From Pelecanus crispus (Eukaryota > Chordata > Aves > Pelecaniformes > Pelecanidae), in NCBI RefSeq assembly GCF_030463565.1, contig NC_134644.1, positions 131,313,388 to 131,377,387 of the forward strand: a stretch of DNA of 64,000 nucleotides, read 5' to 3'. The stretch's first letter is position 1. The number at the start of each line of letters is the position of its first letter. The notes under the pieces were generated by a model. It did not search any database. It was not told the DNA's origin and saw only the letters and a list, made by a program, of their open reading frames with translations. The position numbers and the translations under genes are program-made. Below are positions 12,477 to 22,770 of this stretch, piece after piece.

Positions 12477-13462
12477 ATGAGCAGCCCCGATGCGGGCTAC
12501 GCCAGCAGCGACGACCAGGCGCAGGGCCGGTGCGCGCTGCCCGCCATGATGCCGGCCGTGGGCGCCTGCCCGTGGGCAGAGGCGCTGAGCCCGCTGGGCG
12601 AGGCGAAGGCGAAGGGCGAGGCGGCGTCGTCGGGGGCGGCGGGCGGCCGGAGCAAGAGCGAGGCGCGGATCCGGCGGCCCATGAACGCCTTCATGGTGTG
12701 GGCGAAGGACGAGCGCAAGCGGCTGGCGCAGCAGAACCCGGACCTGCACAACGCCGAGCTCAGCAAGATGCTGGGTGAGCGCGGGGGCCGGGGGGGCCGG
12801 GGGAGGCGGCGGGCGGGAGGGCGTCGGGGCCCGGGCTGCGGGCGGCGGGCGGGGGGAGCCGTGGGCTGGCGGGGCGGGGGCCGCGCTGTGGCGGGGGGCC
12901 GGGGGCCGTGCGGGGCCGGGGGCCGGGCCGTGGGCGGCGGCGGCGCGTCGGCGGGCGGGCGGCCGGTCTGACGGCGCTGGTGGGCGCAGGTAAATCGTGG
13001 AAGGCGCTGTCGCTGGCGGAGAAGCGTCCGTTCGTGGAGGAGGCGGAGCGGCTGCGGGTGCAGCACATGCAGGACCACCCCAACTACAAGTACCGGCCGC
13101 GGCGGCGGAAGCAGGTGAAGCGCCTGAAGCGGGTGGAGAGCGGCTTCCTGCAGCACGGCCTGGGCGAGGCGGCGGCGGGGCCCGGGCTGGGCAGCGAGGC
13201 CGGCGGCGGCGGCAGGATGTGCGTGGAGGGCCTGGGCCTGCCCTACGGCGAGCAGGGCTACGCGGCGGCGGCGGCGGCGGGCGCGGGCCACTACCGGGAC
13301 TGTCCGCCGCTGGGCGCCGGCTTCGACGGCTACAGCCTGCCGACGCCGGACCCGTCGCCGCTGGACGCGGCGGAGGGCGAGGCGCCGTTCCTGGCGGCGG
13401 GGCTGCAGGAGGAGTGCGCGCTGGCGCCCTACGGCTACGCGCCGCACCCGGCGGGCGAGTTC

Positions 13463-13493
<31 letters not shown>

Positions 13494-13936
13494 GCGAGGG
13501 CCCGGCGGGCGCGGCGCTGCGCCGGCACCTGCCGCCCGGCGAGGCGCTGGGGCCGGGCGGCTCGCTGCAGGGGCTGCTGGGCTGCCCGGCGCCGCTGCAC
13601 GCCTACTACGGGCAGGCGTGCCAGCCGCCGGGCCCGGGGCGCGGCCCGCTGCCGCCGCCGCTGCCGCCGGGGGCGGTGGGGCAGCCGTCGCCGCCGCCCG
13701 AGGCGGCGCCGTGCCGGGAGCAGCTGGAGCACTTGCCGCCGGAGGAGCTGCTGGGCGAGGTGGACCGCACCGAGTTCGAGCAGTACCTGCGCTTCGCCTG
13801 CAAGCCCGAGCTGGGGCTGCCCTTCGCGGGCCACGACGCCGCCGGGCTGCCGGCGCCCGAGGGCGCGGGGCCCCTCTCCTCGGCCGTGTCGGACGCCAGC
13901 AGCGCCGTCTACTACTGCGGCTACCCCGACGTGTGA
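12477..13936 (+). CDS. SOX17: SOX17 copy 1, SoxF HMG-box transcription factor
   Basis: The coding sequence is join(12477..12774,12990..13936), 414 residues. SOX17 is a nuclear SoxF factor that binds ACAAT-type sites and drives endoderm and arterial endothelial fates. The start was chosen because [10 protein letters not shown] matches the vertebrate SOX17 N-terminus; the frame is open further upstream only because the GC-rich leader lacks stops. The HMG box spans about residues 65-135 ([10 protein letters not shown] through NYKYRPR), with basic residues following. The intron splits Gly100, the usual SoxF position. A transactivation region follows, with a 9-alanine run (GCG codons) near residue 220. 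The beta-catenin-binding SoxF motif [11 protein letters not shown] lies at 356-366, and the protein ends in YYCGYPDV. Third codon positions are almost all G or C. No defect is visible. A second, nearly identical gene lies 8.47 kb downstream on the same strand. Confidence 0.96.
12775..12989 (+). other. SOX17: SOX17 copy 1 intron (215 bp)
   Basis: The intron starts GTGAGC and ends GGGCGCAG and splits the HMG box in phase 1, matching other SoxF genes. It is almost entirely G and C with many G runs, so G-quadruplex formation is plausible. By eye it is identical over all 215 bases to the intron of copy 2, which is striking for unconstrained sequence. It remains open in the exon 1 frame to a TGA at 12969-12971, so intron retention would give an HMG-truncated protein. 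Confidence 0.95.
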
Positions 13937-14330
13937 GGCACTCGCCCGGCGGCGCGGCGCGGCGCGGCACGCCGCGGACTGGCAGGGAGGCGCCCGGCCC
14001 CGCTCCTATTTATGTAATTTATTTGAATCTTGAGAACTGACAGGGTACCCGTGACCTGCTCGAGGTTTAAAAGGCGACGCGCCGTCTCGCTGTCCAGGTG
14101 GTGCAGGCCTTTCCATCGCTGTCCGACAGTGACATGTAAAACTGTTCCTGCTGTGGAATCGTGATACTAGTTACACACGTGGAATACAATTTCTGCGATG
14201 TTGTTAGACATCCTTATGCTTTTGTAATGTTGTACAGAATGCTGGTTTTTATATGTTGGATTTGTACAGAATAATTTTGCACTTTTACAAATAAAGGGAA
14301 AATAATAAAACTGGTTGCTGGTATCTCCCC
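13937..14330 (+). other. SOX17: SOX17 copy 1 3'UTR
   Basis: The first 95 bases, to 14031, match the copy 2 3'UTR and end in an AT-rich stretch with two ATTTA motifs (14008-14012 and 14017-14021). The rest is unique to this copy. The UTR likely ends near 14325-14330, after the poly(A) signals listed separately, giving about 390 nt. The ATTTA motifs could destabilise the mRNA; this is inferred. Confidence 0.7.
14290..14309 (+). terminator. SOX17: Poly(A) signals of SOX17 copy 1
   Basis: Two AATAAA hexamers occur at 14290-14295 and 14304-14309, followed by a GT-rich stretch (ctggttgctggtatc) suited to cleavage and polyadenylation. They are the first canonical signals downstream of the SOX17 stop codon. 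Copy 2 uses an unrelated signal. Confidence 0.75.
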
Positions 14331-17300
14331 AAAGAGATGTTATGGTCCTGGGTAATCGATTATTATTGCTTTTTAAACTACTTTTACTAAATTCCCTTGC
14401 ACTAAGCATTAGGGCCTGTCACCCTTTCTGTAGACATAGTCTTCTTCCGTTTCTCTTGCTCAAATTATAAACAGCACTTTAAGCCTTCAGAAACTGTCTA
14501 CTCCCCGCTGTTCTTTTTTTTTTTTTAAACTTTATTCGTGGTTTCTTAGGCCGTTGATTAACATGACTGAGTTTAAAAAAGAAAAAAATGCGGGCGAGCT
14601 ATTTTATGCTTGAAGTATGAAAAGACTGTAAGGAAGCTCTTACCGAGGTAGGTTAGGGTTTGGGTCTGGTTTTAATGTAATCGTGGACACCTTGGATGCC
14701 ATTAAGAATAGCGCCTTGCTGAAGTGGCCAGATAAGCGCTAGTTAAAGCACCATCTTTCGTGTCCCGGTAGCTGCCCTTGCTTCGTCGGGGAAGGGGGTG
14801 GCAGCGGGGGATGCCAGGTCTCCGCTGCAGAGAACGAGAGCAGTAAATCGGGGTACTAAGTAGGTGAAAAATTTCGACACGAGCCTCTAAAGGGGGAGGC
14901 CGGCCAGGGGCAGCCCGCTCAGGCACCCAGCCACGGTGGCAGCTTCAACCGGATGGCAAAGGGCCTTACCTGTTCTTTGCTAAAGAGATTCCTTATACTA
15001 CGGCATCGCGACTACAGGTAGAAATGTCTTTGTGATTGGCAAATACGCGCTCTGCAATTGAACTTCCGCAGAAAAAAAGGGGGGTTTGTTTTTTAGATGG
15101 TAGGACTGAGTCAAGCTGTGGGGTGGGACTGATAAATTCATTATGTTTATTACTTAAATCGGGGGAGGGAGGACCAGTCATCTGGGTCGTTTGCTCCTAA
15201 GATAAAGCTGTGGAATTGAGCCCTGGGGAGGAGGGGACCAAGGTCGAAGTGGCAGACTTGCCCACTGATTAATCTGTCTTCCATGAACAGGGGAAATTAA
15301 ATGGAGTACATTTTCAAATTGCATTGAAAGAGGCTTGTTTGTACCGGTGAAAGATAAAATAGGGTACACAGACCCAGATGTAAGCTGCCTCGGTCAGTGA
15401 GTTTCAAGCATAGCCTCGTTGACAAAAATCGACTATGTAATTGCATACTCTTAGCGTGTCTTGAATTAAAATGCATTCAAACCCTTAGTATTCTGTAAAA
15501 TAGTCTACCCTCCAGTTTCTTAATCTTCCCATTTTACTTTTCAAAGTCTTCAGTTCTCTGAGGTATACCTAAAATATGCACTCTGACACTCTCTTCGCTC
15601 CTCCTCCACGTGTACATGAGAAAAATGATGTATTCCTGAATGAGGTGGTATCTCAGGACAAGAACATTAGATGTCTTCTTGATACTTTAATTTGGAAAAA
15701 ATTGTAACATGTTCCTAGGCATAGATACGTAAACCCAGTAGAGAAACACGCCTGAGAAATGATGGGTTTGTATTGGTTGAGTTTTCCTTTTATTATACGG
15801 TTTTAACTTACAGGATTAAATTCAATTCATTTTGCCCTTTTCACACACATTCACGGCTTCCTCGAGGAAAATCACTTTGGTTGTTTTTGGAAATAAATCA
15901 TTATTATGCTTTTGACAAGTTTGCCCACCATTTCTTGTCATTTTTCAATTAGGTGCAGGTTTTGCTCCCCTCCTCTCTCTTTCACCCCAACTTGTCGGAC
16001 AGCTGAAAGCTGAAGAGAACTTGAAACTGTAAGTGGGTTCATGACGAAGGCTGAAAACCTTCTACTTCTTTTTTATAATAATACCAGAAGTGATTGACAA
16101 TAAATTGGATTATATAACTGTGTAGCTTTTGGAAAAAGGGTTGGCCAGCGTAGCAGTCCTGGGTGCCAAACTGTGTGGAGATGGTGGATGGGCAGGGCTT
16201 ACAACAACCCTTTGCATAGAGCTTTTGCAGACTCAAATCTAAGGAGCATTATTCTCCTGTATGTATCCAGATGTGTAACTCTCCCCACCACCCCCACCCC
16301 TTTCCTGTAAGAAGAACTGTCTGAATCTTCTTTAACATGTCTAAAATGTGCCAGGTTTATGCACTGCCAATATACTTGGAGCAAAATTTTCTGAAGCTCT
16401 GTCCAAGCCCCATGTTCCACAGAGCATGTCTTGACTGTCCGATTTGCAGTGCTACACATCCAAATCTGTCCTGTGGGCCTTTTGAAAATGTTAAACCTTC
16501 CTCATGTCCCATGAGTGCCCATGACAATCGCGTGTTAAAAGAAGGACCCAAAGCTGATTAATCATCTTTCGCAAGTATTTTCCGTGTCACGGTTCTGTCT
16601 TCACTCCGCCGTACTCTTCGTGCAGAGTCGGGGTCTGCCACTGCCACCCCATTTCTGGCACCGCACCCAGGGCAGGTCGCTCCCTGGAAATCGCATCTGC
16701 TCTTCCCTTAGCGGTTCTGGTTTGCTCCTCGCTTCGCCAAAAAGACAGGGTGACATCTTTAAACGCCTCTCTAACCTTCCCAAAACAGCTGCTCTCCAGT
16801 TAAACAACGGCATTATCTGGGCACCACGTTCAGGACCTTTCTCCCAGGGACAGAGTGCTCTGTGCAGCTCACCCAGGCCACTTGTGCCCAAAAGTATTCA
16901 CCTCTTCTTTTTTGTCTCTTTCTTACCAATTCGTCGCGTTTCAAGAGGCCCCTAGCCAGATCTCTATTTTTCCTAACACAGCCAAGTTCCTTATGTGGGT
17001 GTCGCACTGCAATTAGAGGAGTTTTCTTTTATCTTTTTTTTTTTTTTCCCCCTTGGTGTGTGTGCGCCTGTGTGTGCTCTCTATTCCTTAGGCAAATCGG
17101 TAGAAAAGTAAGTAGGCCTAGTCTGAGAGAACGAGGTTTTGGACAAAGGTGCTGAATTAAAACCAGCTTAAGGTTCGTCTGTACGGGGCAGGTGGCAGGG
17201 AAAAGTCAGGAAGGGAGAATAAAAACACACTCACTAGCGGAGAGTAGCTGGGACTGGAAAAGTCAGGAAGCAGTGGTCTTGGGCTCTGAAAAAACAACCT

Positions 17301-18780
17301 TAACTTAGCGGATTTCTATCCATTTCTGGTAGCTATATGTTTTTCAAATTAGAGAGTAATCCGTAGTAGACATCAGCAGCAATACTGCTGCAGAATTTCT
17401 CCTTGTAGACAAGTTTTATTTATTTACTTGGCGACTCTGCTCTTGTTTTGGAAAAAAATACCTCTCCCGTTTCCCCCGCTGTTTACATTGCCTGTGAAGG
17501 ACATTAAAAAAAAAAAAAAATGCTGCTTGTAGCATACCCACAGGGAAGGTGTACCGCAAAGCACAGCCGGCCACACGGGAGCGGGCAATGACAGGGGTGC
17601 AAACAGCCTCCGGGCTTTGCTTTCCCTTGAGACCCGCTGCCAGATTCGGTTGCAATTGCCCAGCCATTCCAATCGGACAGAAAAGCAGTGCAAATACCTC
17701 CTCGCGTTCTTTACTTAGATATTAGTGTGCATCGGGGCCTGACAGCGGCTAGCGCTCTCTGCGCTGCTGCACCGAGTAGCTTGTGTTATGGGCAGGTCTG
17801 TAAATTCCAGTCCTTACATACCCACGTACGCTTAACGTTAAACAGAGAATTAATGTGTTGACTAATTAAATGCCTGCAAGATCAGAGCTCCATCGCCCTG
17901 CTTCAGCTTCCCGTCTACAAAAAGAGGACAGCGTCTTTCACTTTCCGTGTGTTTGAACAGAGGCTCTTAAATACGGTAACTGTGCCTGCCTCTGACACAG
18001 CGCGCTGACCAGGCAGACTTCTCCTAGGCTGCTGCTTTTTGGTACTTGAAGTGTACGTATTTCACCCTGAGTGATTTCCTCAGGAGCTCACAGGAGGTCC
18101 GTGGCATAAAGAGATTTCAGCTAAGGTGTGAATCCTGGCCCGGAGCAAAAGCAGCTATGTAATTTTCCTTGCTCCCGTTGTGGCAGCTGAGTGACTTCTC
18201 TCCGCTTTGGACTCTGCTGAATCTATCCTCGGTTTTATTCATTGGGCTGGGGAAAAAACCACAAAACCCACGCCTTCTGAAGAAAAAAAAAAAAGAAGAA
18301 AATGGTTGTCAGCGGGAATAAGCAGTTTCTACCCTGTAAAACGGCAGGTGATGAAGGCGTAGGCACTCGCGTAGGAAGGGGTGAGTTACTTGTTTCCTCT
18401 GCCCGCTCCTAGGGGGGTGCAGAGCCCCCCGGACCCCGCCGCCGTCGGCACCGATGGTCTGTTCTCGCTCCGCATCGCCGTGTCCCGCAGGCGCTTGTGG
18501 CGTCCCAAGACTGAAGAGCGGGTGGAATTACGCGTTTACAACACGTTACTTCTGAAACTCCTTTCAAAGCCACACTTAGGTGGAGGAGTATGTGATTTAT
18601 TGGCCGCCTCTCCTAATGTCCTTTCTTTATGCTGCCGAATCTCTTGGGTTTGGCGCTCGGAAGCCGTTAGCACCCAGGGCAGCTGCTGATGGCGATGATG
18701 ATGATTAGAGCGGCTTTACGCGACAATCCCTGCAAACTCATGCTGTCACCTTCTTGCGTGTTGTGAACGCGTCGCGTCCT
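14331..18780. other. Spacer between SOX17 copies, 5' part
   Basis: No coding exon, retroelement or RNA gene is recognisable. Open frames are at most 123 residues and resemble no known family. Simple runs include T runs near 14516-14526 and 17035-17048 and an A run near 17505-17520. The sequence is unique, not a repeat of the DNA flanking either SOX17 copy, and may hold shared enhancers for the pair. Confidence 0.5.
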
Positions 18781-19235
18781 GTCACCCCAGCTCGCCGGGC
18801 GGTGCTCTGGCCCGCTCAGCCACCATTTGCCCCGGCTGACCCGCTTCGTGTCCGCCGAAGAAAACCCGCAGCACGCTGCTGAGATTGCGCGTCTCCTGCC
18901 CAAACGTTCGGCACCCATCTCTCCAGCGCCCGCCGCGCAGGGACAGCGGGCGCCCGTTCCCAGGCTGACCGGGGAGGCGCAGGCTGCGGGTGGGGGACCC
19001 ACGGGGCCACCCGCTGCCGGCAGCGCTCGCCCGGCGGCCTCCTGGCCAAGCCCCGCGGTGGCCCCCTCTGCCCGGCTGCCGAACGGGACCGATGGCGGCC
19101 GCGGCGGCGGGCGCCCAGGGCTGAAATAAGAGGACGGGGCCGCCGCCTTCTCGGCGGGCGTCCGAGAGGAGCAACGCGGAGCTGCAAGACAGGTCGCGTC
19201 CCGTCCCCCGCCCCCCCCCCCCCCCCCCCCCCCGA
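18781..19235. promoter_or_regulatory. CpG-rich island in the spacer
   Basis: From about 18780 to 19235 the DNA is strongly GC-rich with frequent CpG and ends in a long C run. It lies about 1.7 kb upstream of SOX17 copy 2 and is separate from that gene's own island (about 20560-22490). Open frames on both strands (100-142 residues) are low-complexity Pro/Arg/Ala/Gly sequence and look like by-products of composition. It could be an alternative promoter for copy 2, an independent noncoding transcript start, or an orphan CpG island acting as an enhancer. Confidence 0.45.
19211..19233. repeat. Poly(C) tract of 23 bases
   Basis: An uninterrupted run of 23 Cs follows a shorter C5 run. On the minus strand it is a G23 tract able to form G-quadruplexes. 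Length here is likely polymorphic and poorly determined by sequencing. Confidence 0.9.
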
Positions 19236-20705
19236 GGATGTCAAATTGTCCCCTAAAAGTCGACTCCGCGCTACAGCAGGGAACGGGACGGCTGCATACT
19301 TCTATACTGGGGAATTTTAAAATCCGTATCTAAAGAATACAAGTGATAATTTCTCTGTGTGTGTGTCTATGGGTGTGAAAAACTGGAGCGGAGAAGCTAT
19401 TATTTCTCGCAGTCTAAGGGGTTTTAATGTAAATATAGTCAGCTAATTTCTGTCCGAACGGATTTCTGTCAAACTTAAGCTGACATCATTACCATTATTA
19501 TCATTAAAAGGCCGCTTGATCGTTCATCCAGTATGTATTCCGTCCCCCCCGCCCCTTCCCAGCCTGCAGGCATTTCTATTCGCTTTTCCAGGTTCTCAGT
19601 TCCACACCTTATGTGGAAGACGAAGCGCTAAGTTACTCACGTCAGCGCTGTTCTTTATTACGAACCAACACAAGATTTTTCGCTCTGGACTTCAAGCGAA
19701 ACACGGACACAGACGTACCGGGCAAGAACCTGTAAGATGCCTTAAGAAACTCCCGCATCGGTCGGTGGAGAGGAGAGAGGGGGTTCCCCGAGGGCAGCGA
19801 GCTGTCGGGGGTGCTCCCGCCCCCGGCCCCCGCCCGGGAGCCCCCGCCCCGCCCCGCCCCGCCCGGCCCCGCCGGGAGCACCGCCCGCCGGAGGGGCTGA
19901 GAGAGGCTGGCGGGGGAAACCGCGCCTTATTGGAGAAAAAAAAGGCGTGATCTGCACGACCGGCAAACTTAATTAAGGAGGGCACGATTTACTGAGTATC
20001 CTACCCCCCGCCCGTAACTGCACAGCCTTTTTATTTAAATAAGAAGCGGTAATTTCATGTGTCAAGGCACGGGATGGTTTCGGCTCGTACAGTTCCGATG
20101 CGTAACAAAGCCGTCCAACAAAGACGCTCCAGGTCATGCCAAGGCTGCAGATCTCTCGGGTGCTCGGTTGCGGGCAAATTTGGGGTGCATTCACCCTGCA
20201 TGAAGTATGGCAGCTAAAAAATACCTTCCGCGGCACGCAGTGAAAAACAGGGTTATCGGTACGACTGAAATACGATCAAATGCTAGAAAGCTTAAAATGG
20301 AAGAATTATTACAGCTGACGAGCACGTCCCTTTTATCAGGACCACGCTCACAATGGTGGCATTCGGACAGTAATAAAAATAATTCGCAAAACCCCGCAAA
20401 AGACCTTTTTAGGAAAAACAGACGGTATTGTCTCCACAGCCTTTCCAAATATTGCCATGAACTTCCGAGGCTCGGCTCAACTTTGAACGCGCCGTGATTT
20501 CTTGAAACCAGCTTGCCACGGCGGCAAAGCACGGGCCGACAGGCAAGAGGCGATCCCGCGGGGCAGCCACGGTGACAGCCGGGGGGGAGGGAACCCCTCC
20601 CGGGGCGCGGTGCCACGCCGCGGCGGCGGGGAGCGCGGATGCAGCGAAGCATCCCCGCGCCGTCCCGGCGGGACAGCCGGTCGGGGGGGAGGGCGGGGGC
20701 CGGCA
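19236..20705. other. Spacer between SOX17 copies, 3' part
   Basis: No gene is recognised. AT-rich DNA at 19300-19520 is followed by a second GC-rich patch near 19790-19920, then mixed sequence, then GC-rich DNA from about 20560 leading into the SOX17 copy 2 island. This DNA is not homologous to the region upstream of copy 1 beyond generic GC richness, so the two genes have different upstream contexts. Confidence 0.5.
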
Positions 20706-20947
20706 GGGCCCCCCGACCTGCTCAGGTGCCGGGGCCGGGCCGGGAGGAGCCCGGGGGCCGCTCCGCGCCCCACCGCCGCTGCCGCCGCCGACCCGCGGCG
20801 GGCCCGCCCCCGCGGCCCCATTGGCCGCGCCGCAGCTCAAATAGGGCCGGGCGGCGGCGGCGGCGGCAGCAGCAGCGAGCGGGGCCCGAGCGCCGAGCCC
20901 GTCCCGCTGCCCCGCCGCAGCTGTGGGCCTCGGCGGCGCGTCCCGAG
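20706..20947 (+). promoter_or_regulatory. SOX17: SOX17 copy 2 proximal promoter and 5' leader
   Basis: The homology with copy 1 starts here. The same ordered elements are present: E-box CAGGTG at 20723-20728, GC box CCCGCCC at 20803-20809, inverted CCAAT box ATTGG at 20820-20824 and TATA-like CAAATAGG at 20838-20845, again 110 bases before the ATG. Differences from copy 1 are one extra triplet with a T, a C-to-T change, a single-base deletion and one GGC-to-AGC change in the leader. Confidence 0.7.
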
Positions 20948-22407
20948 ATGAGCAGCCCCGATGCGGGCTACGCCAGCAGCGACGACCAGGCGCAGGGCCG
21001 GTGCGCGCTGCCCGCCATGATGCCGGCCGTGGGCGCCTGCCCGTGGGCAGAGGCGCTGAGCCCGCTGGGCGAGGCGAAGGCGAAGGGCGAGGCGGCGGCG
21101 GCGTCGTCGGGGGCGGCGGGCGGCCGGAGCAAGAGCGAGGCGCGGATCCGGCGGCCCATGAACGCCTTCATGGTGTGGGCGAAGGACGAGCGCAAGCGGC
21201 TGGCGCAGCAGAACCCGGACCTGCACAACGCCGAGCTCAGCAAGATGCTGGGTGAGCGCGGGGGCCGGGGGGGCCGGGGGAGGCGGCGGGCGGGAGGGCG
21301 TCGGGGCCCGGGCTGCGGGCGGCGGGCGGGGGGAGCCGTGGGCTGGCGGGGCGGGGGCCGCGCTGTGGCGGGGGGCCGGGGGCCGTGCGGGGCCGGGGGC
21401 CGGGCCGTGGGCGGCGGCGGCGCGTCGGCGGGCGGGCGGCCGGTCTGACGGCGCTGGTGGGCGCAGGTAAATCGTGGAAGGCGCTGTCGCTGGCGGAGAA
21501 GCGTCCGTTCGTGGAGGAGGCGGAGCGGCTGCGGGTGCAGCACATGCAGGACCACCCCAACTACAAGTACCGGCCGCGGCGGCGGAAGCAGGTGAAGCGC
21601 CTGAAGCGGGTGGAGAGCGGCTTCCTGCAGCACGGCCTGGGCGAGGCGGCGGCGGGGCCCGGGCTGGGCAGCGAGGCCGGCGGCGGCGGCAGGATGTGCG
21701 TGGAGGGCCTGGGCCTGCCCTACGGCGAGCAGGGCTACGCGGCGGCGGCGGCGGCGGGCGCGGGCCACTACCGGGACTGTCCGCCGCTGGGCGCCGGCTT
21801 CGACGGCTACAGCCTGCCGACGCCGGACCCGTCGCCGCTGGACGCGGCGGAGGGCGAGGCGCCGTTCCTGGCGGCGGGGCTGCAGGAGGAGTGCGCGCTG
21901 GCGCCCTACGGCTACGCGCCGCACCCGGCGGGCGAGTTCCCGGCGGCGGCGGCGGCGGCGGCGGGCGAGGGCCCGGCGGGCGCGGCGCTGCGCCGGCACC
22001 TGCCGCCCGGCGAGGCGCTGGGGCCGGGCGGCTCGCTGCAGGGGCTGCTGGGCTGCCCGGCGCCGCTGCACGCCTACTACGGGCAGGCGTGCCAGCCGCC
22101 GGGCCCGGGGCGCGGCCCGCTGCCGCCGCCGCTGCCGCCGGGGGCGGTGGGGCAGCCGTCGCCGCCGCCCGAGGCGGCGCCGTGCCGGGAGCAGCTGGAG
22201 CACTTGCCGCCGGAGGAGCTGCTGGGCGAGGTGGACCGCACCGAGTTCGAGCAGTACCTGCGCTTCGCCTGCAAGCCCGAGCTGGGGCTGCCCTTCGCGG
22301 GCCACGACGCCGCCGGGCTGCCGGCGCCCGAGGGCGCGGGGCCCCTCTCCTCGGCCGTGTCGGACGCCAGCAGCGCCGTCTACTACTGCGGCTACCCCGA
22401 CGTGTGA
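20948..22407 (+). CDS. SOX17: SOX17 copy 2, near-identical tandem paralogue
   Basis: The coding sequence is join(20948..21251,21467..22407), also 414 residues. It encodes the same SoxF factor as copy 1, with the same N-terminus, HMG box (about residues 67-137), SoxF beta-catenin motif [11 protein letters not shown] at 356-366 and the same C-terminus. The only protein differences I can find are two extra alanines before the HMG box (4 Ala after GE instead of 2) and two fewer in the later tract (7 instead of 9), so total length is unchanged. All other frames read the same in both copies, showing nucleotide and not just protein identity. The intron has the same length and sequence. No disabling change is visible, so it should be functional. 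Xenopus has tandem Sox17 paralogues and zebrafish has sox17 next to sox32, so duplication at this locus has precedent. A false duplication must still be excluded. Confidence 0.93.
21252..21466 (+). other. SOX17: SOX17 copy 2 intron (215 bp)
   Basis: This intron has the same phase 1 position inside the HMG box, the same GTGAGC donor and GGGCGCAG acceptor, and the same 215-base length as copy 1. By eye it shows no substitution relative to copy 1. Its presence rules out an RNA-mediated retrocopy origin for this gene. Confidence 0.95.
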
Positions 22408-22770
22408 GGCACTCGCCCGGCGGCGCGGCGCGGCGCGGCACGCCGCGGACTGGCAGGGAGGCGCCCGGCCCCGCTCCTATTTATGTAATTTATTTGAATC
22501 TTATCGGGAGACTTTTGCAACCCCCCCTCTGGGCAGAAGTACGCTACTGTCGTGCAGATTAAAAGCATGGTTCAAACTGTTTTTCCATGGGTGTGCCAGC
22601 ATGTTTACACCTTTTTTACGTCCATGCCTACAATTATCGTTATTCTTGCAACATCAGCACCGTTTCTTGTTTGCCCAGAACAATTTTTCTTAGCTGGTTT
22701 GAACTGTACTTTATTTATCCTTTTTTTGTACTTCAGGAAAATAAATTTATGTACAGCTGTTTCTGTGATT
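22408..22770 (+). other. SOX17: SOX17 copy 2 3'UTR
   Basis: The first 95 bases, to 22502, match copy 1, including both ATTTA motifs. After that the sequence is completely different and T-rich. The likely end is shortly after the poly(A) signal at 22740-22745, giving a UTR of about 360 nt. Different 3'UTRs offer a way to tell the two transcripts apart and to regulate them differently. Confidence 0.65.
22740..22745 (+). terminator. SOX17: Poly(A) signal of SOX17 copy 2
   Basis: AATAAA at 22740-22745 is the first canonical hexamer after the stop codon and is followed by a T/GT-rich stretch (ctgtttctgtgattc) suited to cleavage. Confidence 0.7.

Noticed and set aside
12366-13970. Antisense open frame of 534 codons over SOX17 copy 1, and an equal one over copy 2 (20837-22441)
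   Set aside because: These are shadows of the GC-rich sense gene: stop codons are rare in such DNA, the translation is Pro/Arg/Ala low-complexity sequence, and the frame crosses the intron and promoter without regard to exons.
20706-22502. SOX17 copy 2 as a processed retrocopy
   Set aside because: It contains the 215-bp intron and the proximal promoter, and has no poly(A) tail or target duplication.
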